From: an uncultured Lachnospiraceae bacterium
GTDB lineage: Bacteria; Bacillota; Clostridia; Lachnospirales; Lachnospiraceae
DNA: 6,389 bases
Assembly: GCA_910584845.1 (NCBI GenBank)
Contig: CAJUDH010000042.1
Coordinates: forward strand, 1 to 6,389
Direction of reading: 5' to 3'
Position numbers and translations under genes: made by a program. Under the pieces are notes generated by a model. That model was not told the origin of the DNA. It saw nothing but the letters and a program-made list of their open reading frames with translations, and searched no databases. Shown in pieces: positions 1 to 5,826 of the stretch (within the stretch, counting starts at the first letter, position 1; each line of letters starts with the position of its first letter).

Positions 1-120
1 AGATTATTGCGCAACGAGCGTATTGGCGGAGTAAGCCTGGATTGAAACGTTTATCCGTTCATCCAGAATATGGTTAATATTTCCATGATAGCTCTGTATC
101 ATAACTTCCAGCCTATCATG

Positions 121-178
121 TAGATAAAAAACTAAAATAGGCGGCGGTAATAGGCATTGACTATCCCCGCCGCCCTAT
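121..178 (-). terminator. Rho-independent terminator (minus strand)
   Basis: Read on the minus strand, an 11-bp GC-rich stem (arms 168-178 and 137-147, one bulged G) encloses a loop that has a further ATAG/CTAT pairing. It is followed by the T-rich run TTTTAGTTTTTT. It lies just 3' of the stop codon at 182-184, so it is well placed to end transcription of the minus-strand gene whose C-terminal fragment is at 182-289. The element looks intact although that gene is broken. Confidence 0.75.
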
Positions 179-181
179 CTG

Positions 182-289
182 CTATCGCTCCATATCCTGC
201 GCCCTGCGGGGCTGCTGTTCCCGCTGTTCCTGCCGCAAGATACTGTAAACGCTCTTTCTGATTTTCTCCGCTTCTTTCACTTCCTCGTA
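182..289 (-). pseudogene. C-terminal fragment, probably of a relaxase/mobilization protein
   Basis: This open stretch of 35 codons ends with TAG at 182-184 and is blocked upstream by TGA and TAA in the same frame (290-295). The peptide is strongly charged and helix-like. It contains EEVKEAEKIRKSVYSILRQE and ends in a Gln/Arg-rich tail. From memory this resembles the extreme C-terminus of relaxases of the MobA/MobL or related kind on Firmicute mobilizable elements; that match was not checked. In the same frame further upstream (about 296-343) lies a 16-codon piece beginning MKKEKINIARPQKRTA with no clear relation to the fragment. A strong terminator follows, so this is most likely the stump of a real minus-strand gene lost by deletion. 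Other charged tails could look similar. Confidence 0.45.
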
Positions 290-299
290 TCATTATGCA

Positions 300-788
300 G
301 TGCGCTTTTGTGGGCGGGCAATATTTATTTTCTCCTTTTTCATGAAAAGGTTACCCGCTGCTTAATTCTATATTTTAAGGGCATATTTATATATTTTATC
401 CCTATCAAACTACAAAATAGGTGTACAAACCCTATCTTTTCGATACCGATTGATACACACTCCAACCATCCATACATTTCATGAACAGGGAGTTTATTTT
501 AAATTAATAAACACAAATATGCCCTAATGTGATAGAATTAAACCAAGCGCCTACAAAAACCGGAGTCATTGGCATGTCTATCGGGGGAAAGGTTAAACAT
601 TTTCGGAATTTGCGTGGCATACCACAGGGAATACTCATCCCGCTTTCCCGCAGCCGTTTTTCCACAGATAAAAAACTCCCTTTTCGGAATGGTGTACCCA
701 CTGAAAAAGAGCCTATTCGTATACATGGCAAGTTGCAGGTAAATATTTTATAATTAGGAATACAAGTTAGGATTTCAGGATAACGAAT
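300..788. other. Stretch without an assignable gene
   Basis: The part from 300 to about 525 is AT-rich, with many stops in most frames. From about 529 to 753 the base composition rises and the DNA stays open in one plus frame (74 codons) and in two minus frames (62 and 99 codons). None has a convincing ribosome site, and I recognise none of the peptides. One minus frame (538-726) contains FFICGKTAAGKRDE, loosely like a nucleotide-binding P-loop, but the Ser/Thr that normally follows the Lys is missing. Most likely this is decayed coding DNA or a non-coding repeat. Confidence 0.4.
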
Positions 789-1118
789 ATGATATATAAT
801 CATTTGGAAAAAACTTTGAATGGATACAATTGGGATGATGGTTTTACAATACCAAAAAAGATTTTAGGCAATCCCCATTGTGATTTGGCATTGGCACTAA
901 AAATTTTTTATCTTGCGGATGGGTTCGCTTATTTAGACGGATTTGCAGAAAAAACGAAATCAAAAGAATGGGAGCAATTTATATATTCTCTTTATACTGA
1001 TATATGGAGCAACAAATATAGAAAAAACAGAAGGCCATATAAAATACCACTCACGAAAGTTCAAAAGTATAAATTCAGAAAAAAACAGGTACCGGAAATT
1101 TTTTTGACCGATTTATAA
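789..1118 (+). CDS. DUF4274 domain protein
   Basis: This is a 109-residue soluble protein with no signal peptide or membrane segment. Its sequence fits the DUF4274 family well. Near the N-terminus is YNWDDGFTIPKKIL, followed by CDLALALKIFYLADGFAYL at about residues 31-49, and the C-terminal part is PLTKVQKYKFRKK followed by VPEIFLTDL. Length and both conserved ends suggest a complete protein. The ATG at 789 is preceded by AGGA at 777-780 with an 8-base gap. The family has no known biochemical function; members are often found near toxin-immunity or SMI1/KNR4-type genes, so an orphan immunity role is possible but not shown. It is monocistronic here: the nearest plus-strand gene starts 509 bases later. 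Family call is firm, role unknown. Confidence 0.85.
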   Translation: MIYNHLEKTLNGYNWDDGFTIPKKILGNPHCDLALALKIFYLADGFAYLDGFAEKTKSKEWEQFIYSLYTDIWSNKYRKNRRPYKIPLTKVQKYKFRKKQVPEIFLTDL

Positions 1119-1627
1119 ACTCCTGTTTGAAAAATTGTCCTATGGCTGCAAATCCAGTAACCAAATGTAAGAATTGCACCTTCTTTAAACCTCAATCCAA
1201 AAGAACACGTTTCCGGAAAGAGAATTAAAAATATGAGTATGGCATCCCCAAGCCCAAGCCCGCCCAACTTCCAAAAATTGCAAACTTTAGGTACCCGTAT
1301 CAACGTCTTCATGGTTTTTGATGTAGAAACGGTATCCGATGTATATCTTTGCCGGGGTTTCATCCCTCTACGGTCAAAACACCCGGTAAGGGCCCTGCCC
1401 AATCATAAATAGGCGTATATAAACGCCAAAAAAATTGCAGGAAAACTTGTGAAATGATACAAAACGCTCCTCGTCAACAGAAGAACGCCAACATGCGGTT
1501 GAAGTGCCTCAAAGGATTGAAATGCCGTAAAACAAAGTATTCTTAACCACAGCAAGATTGCCAAAAGGCGCCAAAGGTATATCCACTAAAATGTATCACG
1601 AAAATGAATCGAAGCGAGGTGTAAAAA
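1119..1627. other. Intergenic stretch with ambiguous open frames
   Basis: No gene can be assigned with confidence. A minus frame is open for 113 codons (1061-1402), overlapping the end of the DUF4274 gene. In the opposite direction a 59-codon plus frame runs from ATG 1233 to TAG 1410-1412. Neither has a good ribosome site, and I recognise neither product. A small plus-strand frame of 30 codons rich in Lys, Arg and Cys begins at the ATG in GTGAAATGATAC near 1454. A short hairpin GGCGT/ACGCC lies at 1412-1427 without a T-run. The phosphorylase promoter is presumably here, but I cannot point to clear -35 and -10 boxes. Confidence 0.4.
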
Positions 1628-1630
1628 TTG
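1616..1630 (+). promoter_or_regulatory. Ribosome site that decides a TTG start
   Basis: GAGGTG at 1616-1621 is followed by six bases (TAAAAA) and the TTG at 1628-1630. No ATG in that frame lies near a comparable site, and the family alignment needs the residues just after this TTG. The TTG is therefore the best start for the nucleoside phosphorylase. Confidence 0.65.
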
Positions 1631-2392
1631 TATACTATATTTCAAAGAACAGAAATTTCAGAACCGGCCTTGTTTGGCCCGTCCGACACCACCAAACGAA
1701 TCGGAAATTTCCCGGAAATCTGTGTTTCCACATTTTCTGACAGCATCATTCAACGGTTTTCTTCTTTGGATAACGTAGAAAAAATAGCAGAACTTTACTC
1801 TGCAAACGGCGCATTACCGGTCTACAAAATCAATTACAAGAATACGGCAATTGCCTTTTACCGTTCGATGGTAGGCGCACCTGCCTGTGTTGCATGTTTT
1901 GAGGAAATCGTTGCCATGGGGGCTAAAAAGTTTGTTTTGTTCGGCTCTTGTGGGGTATTGGACGATAATAAGGTAAAAGGCAACATTATTATCCCTGTTT
2001 CCGCTGTCCGTGATGAAGGTACCAGTTATCATTATATAGCGCCCTCGCCGGAAATCGAAGCAGACACACATTCCATACAAATATTGGAAAACGTTTTAAC
2101 AAATTGTGGCTATTCCTATGTAAAAGGCAAAACATGGACTTCCGACGCCATTTACAGGGAAACCCTCCCTGCTATTGAGGAACGCCGGCAAGGGGGCTGC
2201 CTGGCCGTAGAAATGGAATGTGCTTCTATGTTGGCAGTTTCAAAATACAGGCACATTCCTTTTATTCAATTTTTATATGGAGCGGATAACCTTAGTTCTG
2301 AAACATGGGAAATCAGAGATTTAATGGCTTATGGCCTTACCCATGCAGAAAAGTATATGGCGCTTGCCTTTGAATGCGGACTTGCCATATAA
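1628..2392 (+). CDS. Nucleoside phosphorylase (uridine/purine phosphorylase family)
   Basis: This 254-residue protein belongs to the PNP/UDP phosphorylase superfamily, which splits a nucleoside with phosphate into free base and (deoxy)ribose 1-phosphate in the cytoplasm for salvage. Visible motifs, in order, are the phosphate-site region RSMVGAPA (about 79-86), LFGSCGV (105-111), RDEGTSYHY (128-136), WTSDAIYRE (170-178) and VEMECAS (194-200). The last carries the Met-Glu pair that in this family binds the ribose. Length matches the family. The start is a TTG with a good ribosome site; the N-terminal GNFPEICVSTFS aligns with family members, so nothing large is missing. Substrate preference (uridine or purine nucleoside) cannot be read from the sequence. 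It stands alone between decayed genes, with no salvage partner. Its stop codon overlaps the T-run of a minus-strand terminator. Confidence 0.88.
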   Translation: MYTIFQRTEISEPALFGPSDTTKRIGNFPEICVSTFSDSIIQRFSSLDNVEKIAELYSANGALPVYKINYKNTAIAFYRSMVGAPACVACFEEIVAMGAKKFVLFGSCGVLDDNKVKGNIIIPVSAVRDEGTSYHYIAPSPEIEADTHSIQILENVLTNCGYSYVKGKTWTSDAIYRETLPAIEERRQGGCLAVEMECASMLAVSKYRHIPFIQFLYGADNLSSETWEIRDLMAYGLTHAEKYMALAFECGLAI

Positions 2393-2415
2393 AAAGCAGG
2401 TATCATAATACCCGC
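2387..2415 (-). terminator. Hairpin terminator (minus strand)
   Basis: Arms 2408-2415 and 2396-2403 form an 8-bp stem with one mismatch and a 4-base loop. On the minus strand it is followed by TTTTTATAT (2387-2395). On the plus strand no T-run follows, so it is a poor terminator for the phosphorylase in the classic sense. It probably ends minus-strand transcription coming from the phage tail remnant or the DUF6985 gene. Confidence 0.6.
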
Positions 2416-2421
2416 CCCAAA

Positions 2422-2678
2422 TGCATCCTCTAACGTGTACCGGTCAACCGGAAGATAAAAACTGACCTCCATTTCCGCCGCGTACACCATCCCAGCCCAA
2501 TCTCCGGGCTCCCGCAACACTGCCCGGAGATTGGGCCGCTGCCCTTTACGATGTCCTCCTGGGAAAATCCATAAACCGCACCAGCCGCCGTAGTGATCCG
2601 CCCTGTCCAGTAATAATTCCGGGTATTCTCCTGCGCCGCCTGCAGGAACGCCTTGCCCACCGGTACATAGGAAAACAC
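2422..2678 (-). pseudogene. Frameshifted stump of a phage tail protein
   Basis: Two adjoining minus frames together give a recognisable N-terminal part of a Clostridia prophage tail/structural protein. Frame one carries KAFLQAAQENTRNYYWTG, then GRITTAAGAVYGFSQEDIVK, then GSGPISGQCCGSPEIGLG. After a one-base shift, frame two continues with MVYAAEMEVSFYLPVDRY and TLEDA. The order ENTRNYYWTG, IVKGSG, QCCGS.EI.LG, VYAAEM, DRYTLEDA is what I recall for this family. The break lies within about 2488-2498, at a GGG run. There is no credible ribosome site, and the rest of the protein (normally several hundred residues) is absent. No other phage genes are nearby, so this is a stranded prophage fragment. 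The family match is from memory but the motif series is long. Confidence 0.7.
2495..2536. repeat. Perfect 15-bp inverted repeat
   Basis: GCCCAATCTCCGGGC at 2495-2509 and its exact reverse complement at 2522-2536 flank a 12-base loop. No T-run follows on either strand, so it is not a standard terminator. It lies inside the phage tail remnant, and one arm touches the frameshift site. Confidence 0.9.
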
Positions 2679-2704
2679 CCCGCCCCGCTTCCGCTAAATG
2701 TGTT

Positions 2705-3544
2705 TCACGGCTCCAGGTGGGTCTGTTCCCAAAGGTAAATCTCCATGTCCGCCGCTCCTAAATCACGCTCCATGCAATAGCAGCGATATAACAAGGAAGC
2801 ATCCTCCCATGCCAGGGAAGAGTCCTCCTGCAAAAGGGCCATCAGACGGGTACCCTCCAGTTTGGCCCATGCTTCCTCCTGGGTGCAATGTTCGGTTCCG
2901 GCAAGAAGAAGCTCCACAAATTTTCTAACCGGAGAATTCATAGCAAATTCCAGGTGTGGTATTTGCTTTGGCGGATGCTGTTTCAGCTGTTTTGCTGCTT
3001 TTTGCCGCAACGCCTCACGCTGGGGATATAATACATAATTAAAGAGATACTTATCATCATCCAGAAGATGCTCATCCCACACATCCTCATCGTTCCAGGA
3101 ACCCATGTAGACCACATGGCCATTTTTTATCAGGCAGTGCAGCCCCTCGTCCTCCTGCCAGTCGCAGCAACCGCTCAGGTTCAGCACAGGGATCTCCGAA
3201 TCTATTGGAATCTTGATGTCCAGGCTGACAAACTCCATATATCGCAGAATCTCCAACGGATCCTGGATGCGCTGGATCTCTTCGTCCAGCAGTTCTCCCT
3301 TGCTTGTGGACTCCAACTCGTCCTGCAGGTAGTACAGTGCGTATTGGCAGATTTCCCTGACCAAAGCCTCATCCACCTCCGCCAGCCACCGGATGGACCG
3401 GGCGGCGTACTGTGCCGTAACACCCTCGTCGCAAATCACCTCAATCTGTTTGTGAAAGTAAGGAAATTCTGCATAGCCGGTCATCCGATCAAACTCATCG
3501 GTCCCGGCATTCACCAAAACGTCCTCAAACCGCAGCCCTGACAT
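2705..3544 (-). CDS. DUF6985-like protein
   Basis: This 279-residue protein is acidic and cytosolic, without signal peptide or membrane segments. The ATG at 3542-3544 is preceded by a full AAAGGAGG (3554-3561) nine bases upstream, so the start is secure. The first half has a helical block (about 40-105). At 122-150 follows NLSGCCDWQEDEGL, then LIKNGHVVYMGSW; the Cys-Asp-Trp-x3-(E/H)-GL pattern followed by a short strand and NG is what I recall of DUF6985. The C-terminal third (about 200-279) is helical, Glu-rich and not assigned. DUF6985 proteins are uncharacterised and often lie near SMI1/KNR4-type or immunity genes, so a link to toxin immunity is possible but not shown here. A minus-strand terminator lies upstream at 3608-3649, so the gene probably has its own promoter. 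The downstream tail fragment begins about 27 bases past the stop. Confidence 0.7.
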   Translation of the reverse strand: MSGLRFEDVLVNAGTDEFDRMTGYAEFPYFHKQIEVICDEGVTAQYAARSIRWLAEVDEALVREICQYALYYLQDELESTSKGELLDEEIQRIQDPLEILRYMEFVSLDIKIPIDSEIPVLNLSGCCDWQEDEGLHCLIKNGHVVYMGSWNDEDVWDEHLLDDDKYLFNYVLYPQREALRQKAAKQLKQHPPKQIPHLEFAMNSPVRKFVELLLAGTEHCTQEEAWAKLEGTRLMALLQEDSSLAWEDASLLYRCYCMERDLGAADMEIYLWEQTHLEP

Positions 3545-3607
3545 ATGTAATTACCTCCTTTGGAAAAATCCCGGTGGATCCGGTTCTCTAAACTGAAATT
3601 ATTGCTT

Positions 3608-3649
3608 GGGAAAAACAAGGTTCCCCCCTAAAAATTTAGCCAGGGAACC
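3608..3649 (-). terminator. Terminator or attenuator upstream of the DUF6985-like gene
   Basis: GGTTCCC (3619-3625) pairs with GGGAACC (3643-3649), and CTAAA/TTTAG pairs again inside. Read on the minus strand the stem is followed by TTGTTTTTCCC (3608-3618). It would end transcripts arriving from the broken gene at 3685-4198. It could also act as a leader attenuator for the DUF6985-like gene, whose ATG is about 64 bases further on. Confidence 0.6.
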
Positions 3650-3684
3650 GTGTGTCAACCTAAATGGTATATTTTCCTTATCCT

Positions 3685-4198
3685 TCAAAGGGATTTTAAT
3701 CCTTTTTCTGCATATTCCTTGCTAAACCTCTTTTAGCAATATACTAATAAAGCTTTTTTGTAATCCTTCCTTATAATCATCCACCACATCCATATTCCCA
3801 ATTATACTTTCACATTTTTCCCACTTTTTATTTGCCATAGGTATATCCAAAACCATATATTGCTTCTGCATTTTTACTTTTCATCAAATTTACATTCTTG
3901 GTATACGGTACTCGCTAGTAGCACATTACCTGTGATACATAAATATCGACAATAAATGACAGCTACTTAATACCATCCTTTAAATCATTCGTGTACAATT
4001 CCTTTAAAATATCTCCGTCCAACATAATTTATGTACATCCTCTATGCAATTCCAATTTAATTTCATCTAAAAATTTCTCATCATCTAATACAAAGATTCC
4101 CTATTTTTTATAATTTTAGCCGCCATATAAACTATATATGGATGTCTTCCAACTGCCTCTAATAGCGATGGTGGGTATGTCTCTAGACCATATTCAAA
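3685..4198 (-). pseudogene. Heavily decayed AT-rich gene of unknown function
   Basis: The minus strand carries several protein-like pieces in order, in changing frames. Piece one (4198-4085) reads EYGLETYPPSLLEAVGRHPY and then IVYMAAKIIKNRESLY, ending in TAG. Piece two, in another frame (about 4100-3963), has LDDEKFLDEIKLELHRGC, a TAA at 4029-4031, then DILKELYTNDLKDGIK and TAG. Piece three (3871-3722) has MANKKWEKCESIIGNMDVV and a continuation. A last frameshift leads to RFSKEYAEKGLKSL with a natural-looking TGA at 3685-3687. At least two in-frame stops and two frame changes are needed to join them, so the gene is dead. It is clearly richer in A+T than its neighbours, which suggests a separate origin. 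I do not recognise the family. The 5' end is missing and replaced by the alcohol dehydrogenase fragment. Confidence 0.6.
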
Positions 4199-4667
4199 TT
4201 ACAGCGGCAATGTCCACCTTGCTGCCTGTCCCTGCGGAGGTTGTGATGGCTACAACAGGAATCGCGTCAAACTCCGCCGTTTTCTTCCCGCCGTTTTTGC
4301 TCAGGCTGTAATCCCAAATGTCGCCGGGATTTGCCGCCATCAGCGCAATACATTTGGCACAGCCCATCACCGAGCCGCCACCCAGCGCCACAACGAAATC
4401 ACAGCCATTGTCCCTGGCAGCCTTTGCGCCGTCCATGACGTTTACCCTTGTAGGGTTCGGCCTGGCCTCATCTTACAGGGCGTGCTTTGCGCCTGCAAGC
4501 TCCAGCCCTTTTTCCACCCGATCCAGATAGCCGTATTTCTTGGCAGACTGGCCGTTGGATGTGATGATCAGCGCCTTTTTTCCGGGCAGCTTTTCCTCAT
4601 GCAGATGGTTTAGCTGGCCTGCTCCGAAAAGCACACGGGCTGGCATGTTAAAAATAAAGTTGTTCAT
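4194..4667 (-). pseudogene. Iron-containing alcohol dehydrogenase, truncated with internal stop
   Basis: This is the N-terminal 157 codons of a group III (Fe-dependent) alcohol dehydrogenase, an NAD(P)-linked enzyme of about 385 residues that interconverts alcohols and aldehydes. Family marks are NMPARVLFGAGQLNHL (about 7-22), PGKKALIITSNG (28-39), RPNPTRVNVMDGAKAA (69-84), VALGGGSVM (93-101) and AITTSAGTGS (about 140-149). The start is ATG 4665-4667, with GGAGG at 4676-4680. Damage is of several kinds. Codon 65 is TAA (4473-4475) with the same frame continuing after it. The Asp usual after GGGSVM is Gly (residue 102), and the Glu of GTGSEVD is Lys. The coding sequence stops at about 4195, where it meets unrelated AT-rich DNA. 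The metal-binding Asp and His residues of the C-terminal half are all missing. It is divergent from the SDR gene, suggesting a former shared pathway. Confidence 0.85.
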
Positions 4668-4719
4668 CCGAATGACCTCCATATTTTGATTTTTTTAAGT
4701 TCCTTTCCGCTTACATTGG

Positions 4720-4737
4720 CATTATACCTTCCGGAAG
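4720..4737 (-). promoter_or_regulatory. Possible promoter and operator of the alcohol dehydrogenase
   Basis: On the minus strand TATAAT (4721-4726) lies 53 bases before the ATG at 4667. The perfect palindrome CTTCCGGAAG (4728-4737) sits one base upstream, where the spacer would be. The -35 position (about 4744-4749, AGCGCT) does not fit the consensus, which would suit an activator-dependent promoter. The AraC-type regulator downstream of the SDR is a natural candidate regulator; that link is inference. Confidence 0.35.
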
Positions 4738-4817
4738 AAATTCAGCGCTAAACCTCAACATAACCTGTGGCAAATTCTAAGATTGTGTGGTATGCTGTTT
4801 TCAGGAGGCGATAAGAA

Positions 4818-5528
4818 ATGTTTCAGAATAAGACTGCCGTCGTTACCGGCGGCGCAAAAGGAATCGGCAAGGCCATAGCCAGAGAGTTCAGGAAAAACAA
4901 TGCTTTTGTATGTGTGATTGACAGACTGCCTAATGATTATTATACTGGGGATCTGTCCGAGAAGTCCGTTCTTGAAGATTTTGCCCGCAAGGTCATTTCC
5001 GAGTACGGGCATATCGACTATCTGATCAACAACGCCCTGCCGCTGATGCAGGGGATTGACTCCTGCACTTATGAGGAATTTACCTATGCGCTCCAGGTAG
5101 GCGTAACAGCGCCGTTCTATCTAGCAAAGCTGTTCCTGCCGTTTTTCAGTCCGGGTGCTGCTATCGTAAATATATCTTCCACCCGCGACCGGATGAGCCA
5201 GCCACAGACTGAAAGCTATACGGCTGCAAAAGGCGGGATTTCCGCCCTGACCCATGCCCTTGCCGTAAGCCTTGCGGGGAAAGTACGGGTCAATTCCATT
5301 TCTCCCGGCTGGATTGATACATCGTTTACCGAATATGAGGGTGCGGACGCCTTACAGCAGCCAGTGGGCCGTGTCGGGAATCCTCTGGACATTGCCAACA
5401 TGGTTCTGTATCTCTGCTCGGACAAAGCCGGGTTCATTACCGGCGAAAATATCTGTATTGATGGCGGCATGACAAAGCAGATGATTTATCACGGCGAGTA
5501 TGGCTGGACGCTCCAGAGGGAGGTATAA
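4818..5528 (+). CDS. Short-chain dehydrogenase/reductase (SDR)
   Basis: This 236-residue classical SDR is an NAD(P)-dependent oxidoreductase of the cytoplasm; its substrate is unknown. The Rossmann motif TGGAKGIG is at residues 10-17, and D35 at the end of the second strand favours NAD(H). Further marks are GDL (44-46), NNA (71-73), catalytic S121 in NISS, and the Y134-x3-K138 pair in SYTAAKGG, followed by SPGWIDTS (162-169) and a normal C-terminal half with CIDGG. The Asn of the catalytic tetrad, usually in a VNLTxPF context, appears as Gly in VGVTAPF (94-100). The start ATG has AGGAGG (4803-4808) nine bases upstream. It is followed after three bases by an AraC-type regulator and is divergent from a broken Fe-ADH. 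The set suggests alcohol or sugar-alcohol oxidation, an inference from neighbours only. No damage is visible in this gene. Confidence 0.88.
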   Translation: MFQNKTAVVTGGAKGIGKAIAREFRKNNAFVCVIDRLPNDYYTGDLSEKSVLEDFARKVISEYGHIDYLINNALPLMQGIDSCTYEEFTYALQVGVTAPFYLAKLFLPFFSPGAAIVNISSTRDRMSQPQTESYTAAKGGISALTHALAVSLAGKVRVNSISPGWIDTSFTEYEGADALQQPVGRVGNPLDIANMVLYLCSDKAGFITGENICIDGGMTKQMIYHGEYGWTLQREV

Positions 5529-5531
5529 CAC

Positions 5532-5826
5532 ATGGGCAGACGGTTACTCCCTTCCGCAATCGAAAAGCTCCAGAGCCAGTTTTCTGAATTAAACTGGGTC
5601 TATCCTGATTTCCCGGTAGGCAGCCAGAATGAAAAAATGTATCGGTGGCCCGGGCGAAGATGTACAAATTTGCGTCCATAAGAGCAGCGGCGTTCAGGAG
5701 TTATTCCACCGGCATGATTTCTTTTATTTTAATTTTACTTATAAGGGGCAGTACGATTCCCTCAGCTACAAATACGGCAACCTGATTACCATCCATGAGG
5801 GCAAAATGTACGCAGGACAGCCCTTT
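5532..5826 (+). pseudogene. AraC-type regulator, frameshifted and lacking its DNA-binding domain
   Basis: The ATG at 5532 lies three bases after the SDR stop and has GGGAGG (5518-5523) eight bases upstream, so the pair was a translationally close operon. The first frame reads LPSAIEKLQSQFSELNWVYP and DFPVGSQNEKMYRWPG, then runs to TAA at 5679-5681. The next frame takes up exactly there with EDVQICVHKSSGVQELFHRH, then DFFYFNFTYKGQYDSLSYKY. The latter is the cupin-like ligand-sensing domain of AraC-family regulators, including the His-Arg-His. One extra C in the CCCGGGC at 5649-5655 explains the shift. Family-like sequence ends at about 5826 with EGKMYAGQPF. The rest of the sensor and the C-terminal pair of helix-turn-helix motifs are gone, so no DNA-binding regulator can be made. 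An open frame continues to TAG 5872-5874 in unrelated sequence. Confidence 0.8.

Noticed and set aside
4..102. 32-codon minus-strand frame beginning MIQSYHGNINHIL
   Set aside because: Only two bases separate the GGAAG from the ATG, the product is unrecognised, and it lies beyond a strong terminator; chance is likely.
538..726. Minus-strand peptide with P-loop-like ICGKTAAGKRDE
   Set aside because: The Ser/Thr after the P-loop Lys is absent, there is no ribosome site, and the following residues do not clearly fit guanylate kinase or another P-loop family.
1061..1402. 113-codon minus-strand frame as a real gene
   Set aside because: It overlaps the end of the well-supported DUF4274 gene, lacks a ribosome site, and its product is not recognisable.
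1412..1427. GGCGT/ACGCC hairpin as a terminator
   Set aside because: No T-run follows on the plus strand, and only the weak TATTTATG follows on the minus strand.
3068..3541. 157-codon plus-strand frame opposite the DUF6985-like gene
   Set aside because: It is antisense to a gene with a strong ribosome site and recognisable domain, and its composition (many Leu, Val, Gln, His) is typical of a mirror frame.
3687..3707. AAAGGGATT/AATCCTTTTT hairpin as a plus-strand terminator
   Set aside because: There is no plus-strand gene to terminate, and the sequence is explained as the 3' end of the decayed minus-strand gene.
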